Below, piece after piece: positions 6,091 to 7,084 of a DNA stretch of 7,084 bases. A program made the position numbers and the translations under genes. Positions within the stretch are counted from its first letter, which is position 1. Every line of letters starts with the position of its first letter. Under the pieces are notes generated by a model. It did not search any database, was not told the DNA's origin, and saw only the letters and a program-made list of their open reading frames with translations. This stretch comes from an uncultured Burkholderiaceae bacterium. Its GTDB lineage: Bacteria > Pseudomonadota > Gammaproteobacteria > Burkholderiales > Burkholderiaceae. The stretch spans positions 1-7,084 of the forward strand of contig CALMPB010000264.1 of the NCBI GenBank assembly GCA_937871985.1, read 5' to 3'.

Positions 6091-6916
6091 CGTTCTTAGG
6101 ATTCGACTGGTTGGGAACTGTGCGATCGGCCCAGCGAAACTGCGGAGGCTCCTTGGCCAGAAAGCGGCGGGCCGCTTCCCTAACGTATTCACTCTGTGCA
6201 GCTATGGTTTGTCCCGATGCCTCCATTTCCAGTACGGTGCGCAGGTCACTTCCCAAGGATGCGTTGAGCGCCTGCTTGGTCGCGCTAAGGGCCACGTCCG
6301 AAGCGCCGCAAAGACTGCGAGCCATCTCGCGAGCGCGGGTCAGCAGTTCTGAGGCAGGCATCACTTCCATTGCAATGCCCATCTCGACCGCTTCCTCTGG
6401 CGCGATCTCACGCGCCGAATACAGCAATTCCTTGGCTCGTTGAAGTCCGACCAAACGAGGAAGCGTGTAAAGGGCGCCAAAGTCCGGCACCAGTCCGATG
6501 CGTTGGAACACCATGCACAGCCTGGCACGGTCGCTCAGCAGCACGATATCGGCCTGCAACGCTAGGCTGAATCCCGCGCCATACGCCACGCCATCCACCG
6601 CGGCAATGACAGGTCGATCCAGGCCCATGAGCTCAGTGGTGATGCGGCGGGCTCGCTCCACCACAGCCGATACTTGCGCGGGCGATCGTGGTGCAGTTGC
6701 ATGCATGCCCCGCACGTCGCCACCCGCACAGAATGCCCCACCCGCACCAGTGACTACCAACGCACACACATCGCGGTCTCGCTTCACCTTGATGAGGATC
6801 TCACCAAGCTCATCCCCCATGGTCTGGTTGATCGCGTTTTTCGAATCTGGACGGTTCAACGTGAGTGTTGCAACGCCTTCTGAGACTTCATATGTGAGAG
6901 TTTCGAGCTTGATCAT
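6083..6916 (-). CDS. Enoyl-CoA hydratase/isomerase (crotonase) family, PaaG/ECI-like
   Basis: The 277-residue protein is a clear crotonase-fold member. The oxyanion-hole segments are AFCAGGDVRGM (about 61-71) and GVAYGAGFSLAL (about 109-120), followed by FQRIGLVPDFGALYTLPRLVG (137-157) and a C-terminal helical part. By eye the two catalytic glutamates of classical enoyl-CoA hydratase are replaced by Ser117 and Phe137, while Asp145 in GLVPD matches the acid used by PaaG-type and enoyl-CoA isomerases. An isomerase or other crotonase reaction on an unsaturated acyl-CoA is therefore more likely than simple hydration; this is inferred from a mental alignment. It is the first visible gene of the minus-strand operon and overlaps the MaoC gene by 8 nt. 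No strong Shine-Dalgarno precedes ATG 6916, but this start gives the normal family N-terminus (LTYEVSEGVATLTLNRPDSKNAI). Confidence 0.92.
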   Translation of the reverse strand: MIKLETLTYEVSEGVATLTLNRPDSKNAINQTMGDELGEILIKVKRDRDVCALVVTGAGGAFCAGGDVRGMHATAPRSPAQVSAVVERARRITTELMGLDRPVIAAVDGVAYGAGFSLALQADIVLLSDRARLCMVFQRIGLVPDFGALYTLPRLVGLQRAKELLYSAREIAPEEAVEMGIAMEVMPASELLTRAREMARSLCGASDVALSATKQALNASLGSDLRTVLEMEASGQTIAAQSEYVREAARRFLAKEPPQFRWADRTVPNQSNPKNDA

Positions 6917-6969
6917 TGACGGCGCTTGATGACGTTTCTGTGCTTTTTACGGGCTACTTCCGGGTTCAT
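6913..6969 (-). other. Possible 18-codon leader ORF before the crotonase gene
   Basis: On the minus strand an ATG at 6969 opens a short frame, MNPEVARKKHRNVIKRRQ, whose TGA overlaps the crotonase start as ATGA. The frame stays open upstream to about 7059 without another ATG. The peptide is very basic. No ribosome site is seen and such short frames arise by chance, so this is only a candidate leader peptide or a remnant of an older gene end. Confidence 0.15.
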
Positions 6970-7059
6970 CGTTCGGTCGCCGTACGACGATTTTTCCCAT
7001 TGAAACGATGAGGCTTGTTGTCTGTGGTTTTCCAGAAGCAACCCATCGAGGGTGGGTTC

Positions 7060-7075
7060 TCACATACTGATGTGA
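7060..7075. repeat. Palindrome TCACAT-actg-ATGTGA, candidate operator
   Basis: A perfect 6-bp dyad with a 4-bp spacer lies about 145 bp upstream of the first gene of the minus-strand operon, with further partial symmetry outside it (GG-T and A-CC flanks). It could be a binding site for a regulator such as the IclR-type protein. The half sites point the opposite way to a CRP site. It overlaps a possible TGA (7060-7062) of a gene entering from the right (last codons GGFHISM on the minus strand), so it may instead just be coding sequence. Confidence 0.25.
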
Positions 7076-7084
7076 AAGCCGCCA

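Noticed and set aside
6091..6192. 34-residue N-terminal extension of the MaoC protein
   Set aside because: It lies fully inside the crotonase gene and has no family similarity; the ATG at 6090 gives an ordinary overlap start.
6977..6996. GTCG-ccgta-CGAC followed by GATTTTT as a plus-strand terminator
   Set aside because: A 4-bp stem is too weak and no plus-strand gene ends nearby.
7060..7075. CRP/FNR site
   Set aside because: The half sites are TCACAT then ATGTGA, inverted relative to TGTGA-N6-TCACA, and the spacer is wrong.

Overview
The window reads as chromosomal catabolic DNA from a GC-rich proteobacterium. Gene style, the IclR regulator and the IS150-like remnant suggest a betaproteobacterium such as a Burkholderiales member; this is an inference from protein style, not a proven taxonomy. 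No RNA gene, CRISPR array, phage gene or defence system is visible.

Left part (1-1121, plus strand): the 3' end of an FAD-dependent aromatic-ring monooxygenase is followed, with a TGATG stop/start overlap, by a complete isochorismatase-fold cysteine hydrolase carrying the Asp-Lys-Cys triad. This pair resembles the hydroxylase and amidase steps of N-heteroaromatic (for example nicotinate-type) degradation. The substrate cannot be fixed from the sequence.

Middle (1139-2121): there is no intact gene. The stretch holds a strongly decayed IS3-family (IS150-like) insertion sequence. It has a recognisable left terminal repeat 17 bp after the hydrolase stop, a transposase OrfA and OrfB broken into all three frames by frameshifts and stops, and no recognisable right end. 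A strong -10 box (2206-2211) just beyond it probably drives the iclR-type gene at 2252-2983.

Right part (minus strand, 6916 to 3062): three tightly packed genes form an operon read right to left. They encode an enoyl-CoA hydratase/isomerase with PaaG/ECI-like active-site residues, a two-hot-dog MaoC/hydratase-2 protein, and a 714-residue ADP-forming acyl-CoA ligase with fused alpha and beta parts. Together they would activate a carboxylic acid to its CoA thioester and hydrate or isomerise the unsaturated acyl-CoA, as in beta-oxidation-like breakdown of an aromatic or alicyclic acid. The operon converges on the IclR-type regulator, and a long 18-bp-stem hairpin lies between the two stops. The IclR protein is the obvious candidate regulator of one or both modules.

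Overall this is a fairly ordinary catabolic locus with an IS scar. The points most worth checking are the non-canonical active site of the crotonase-family protein, the unassigned substrate of the two modules, the hairpin, and the short leader region upstream of the minus-strand operon.
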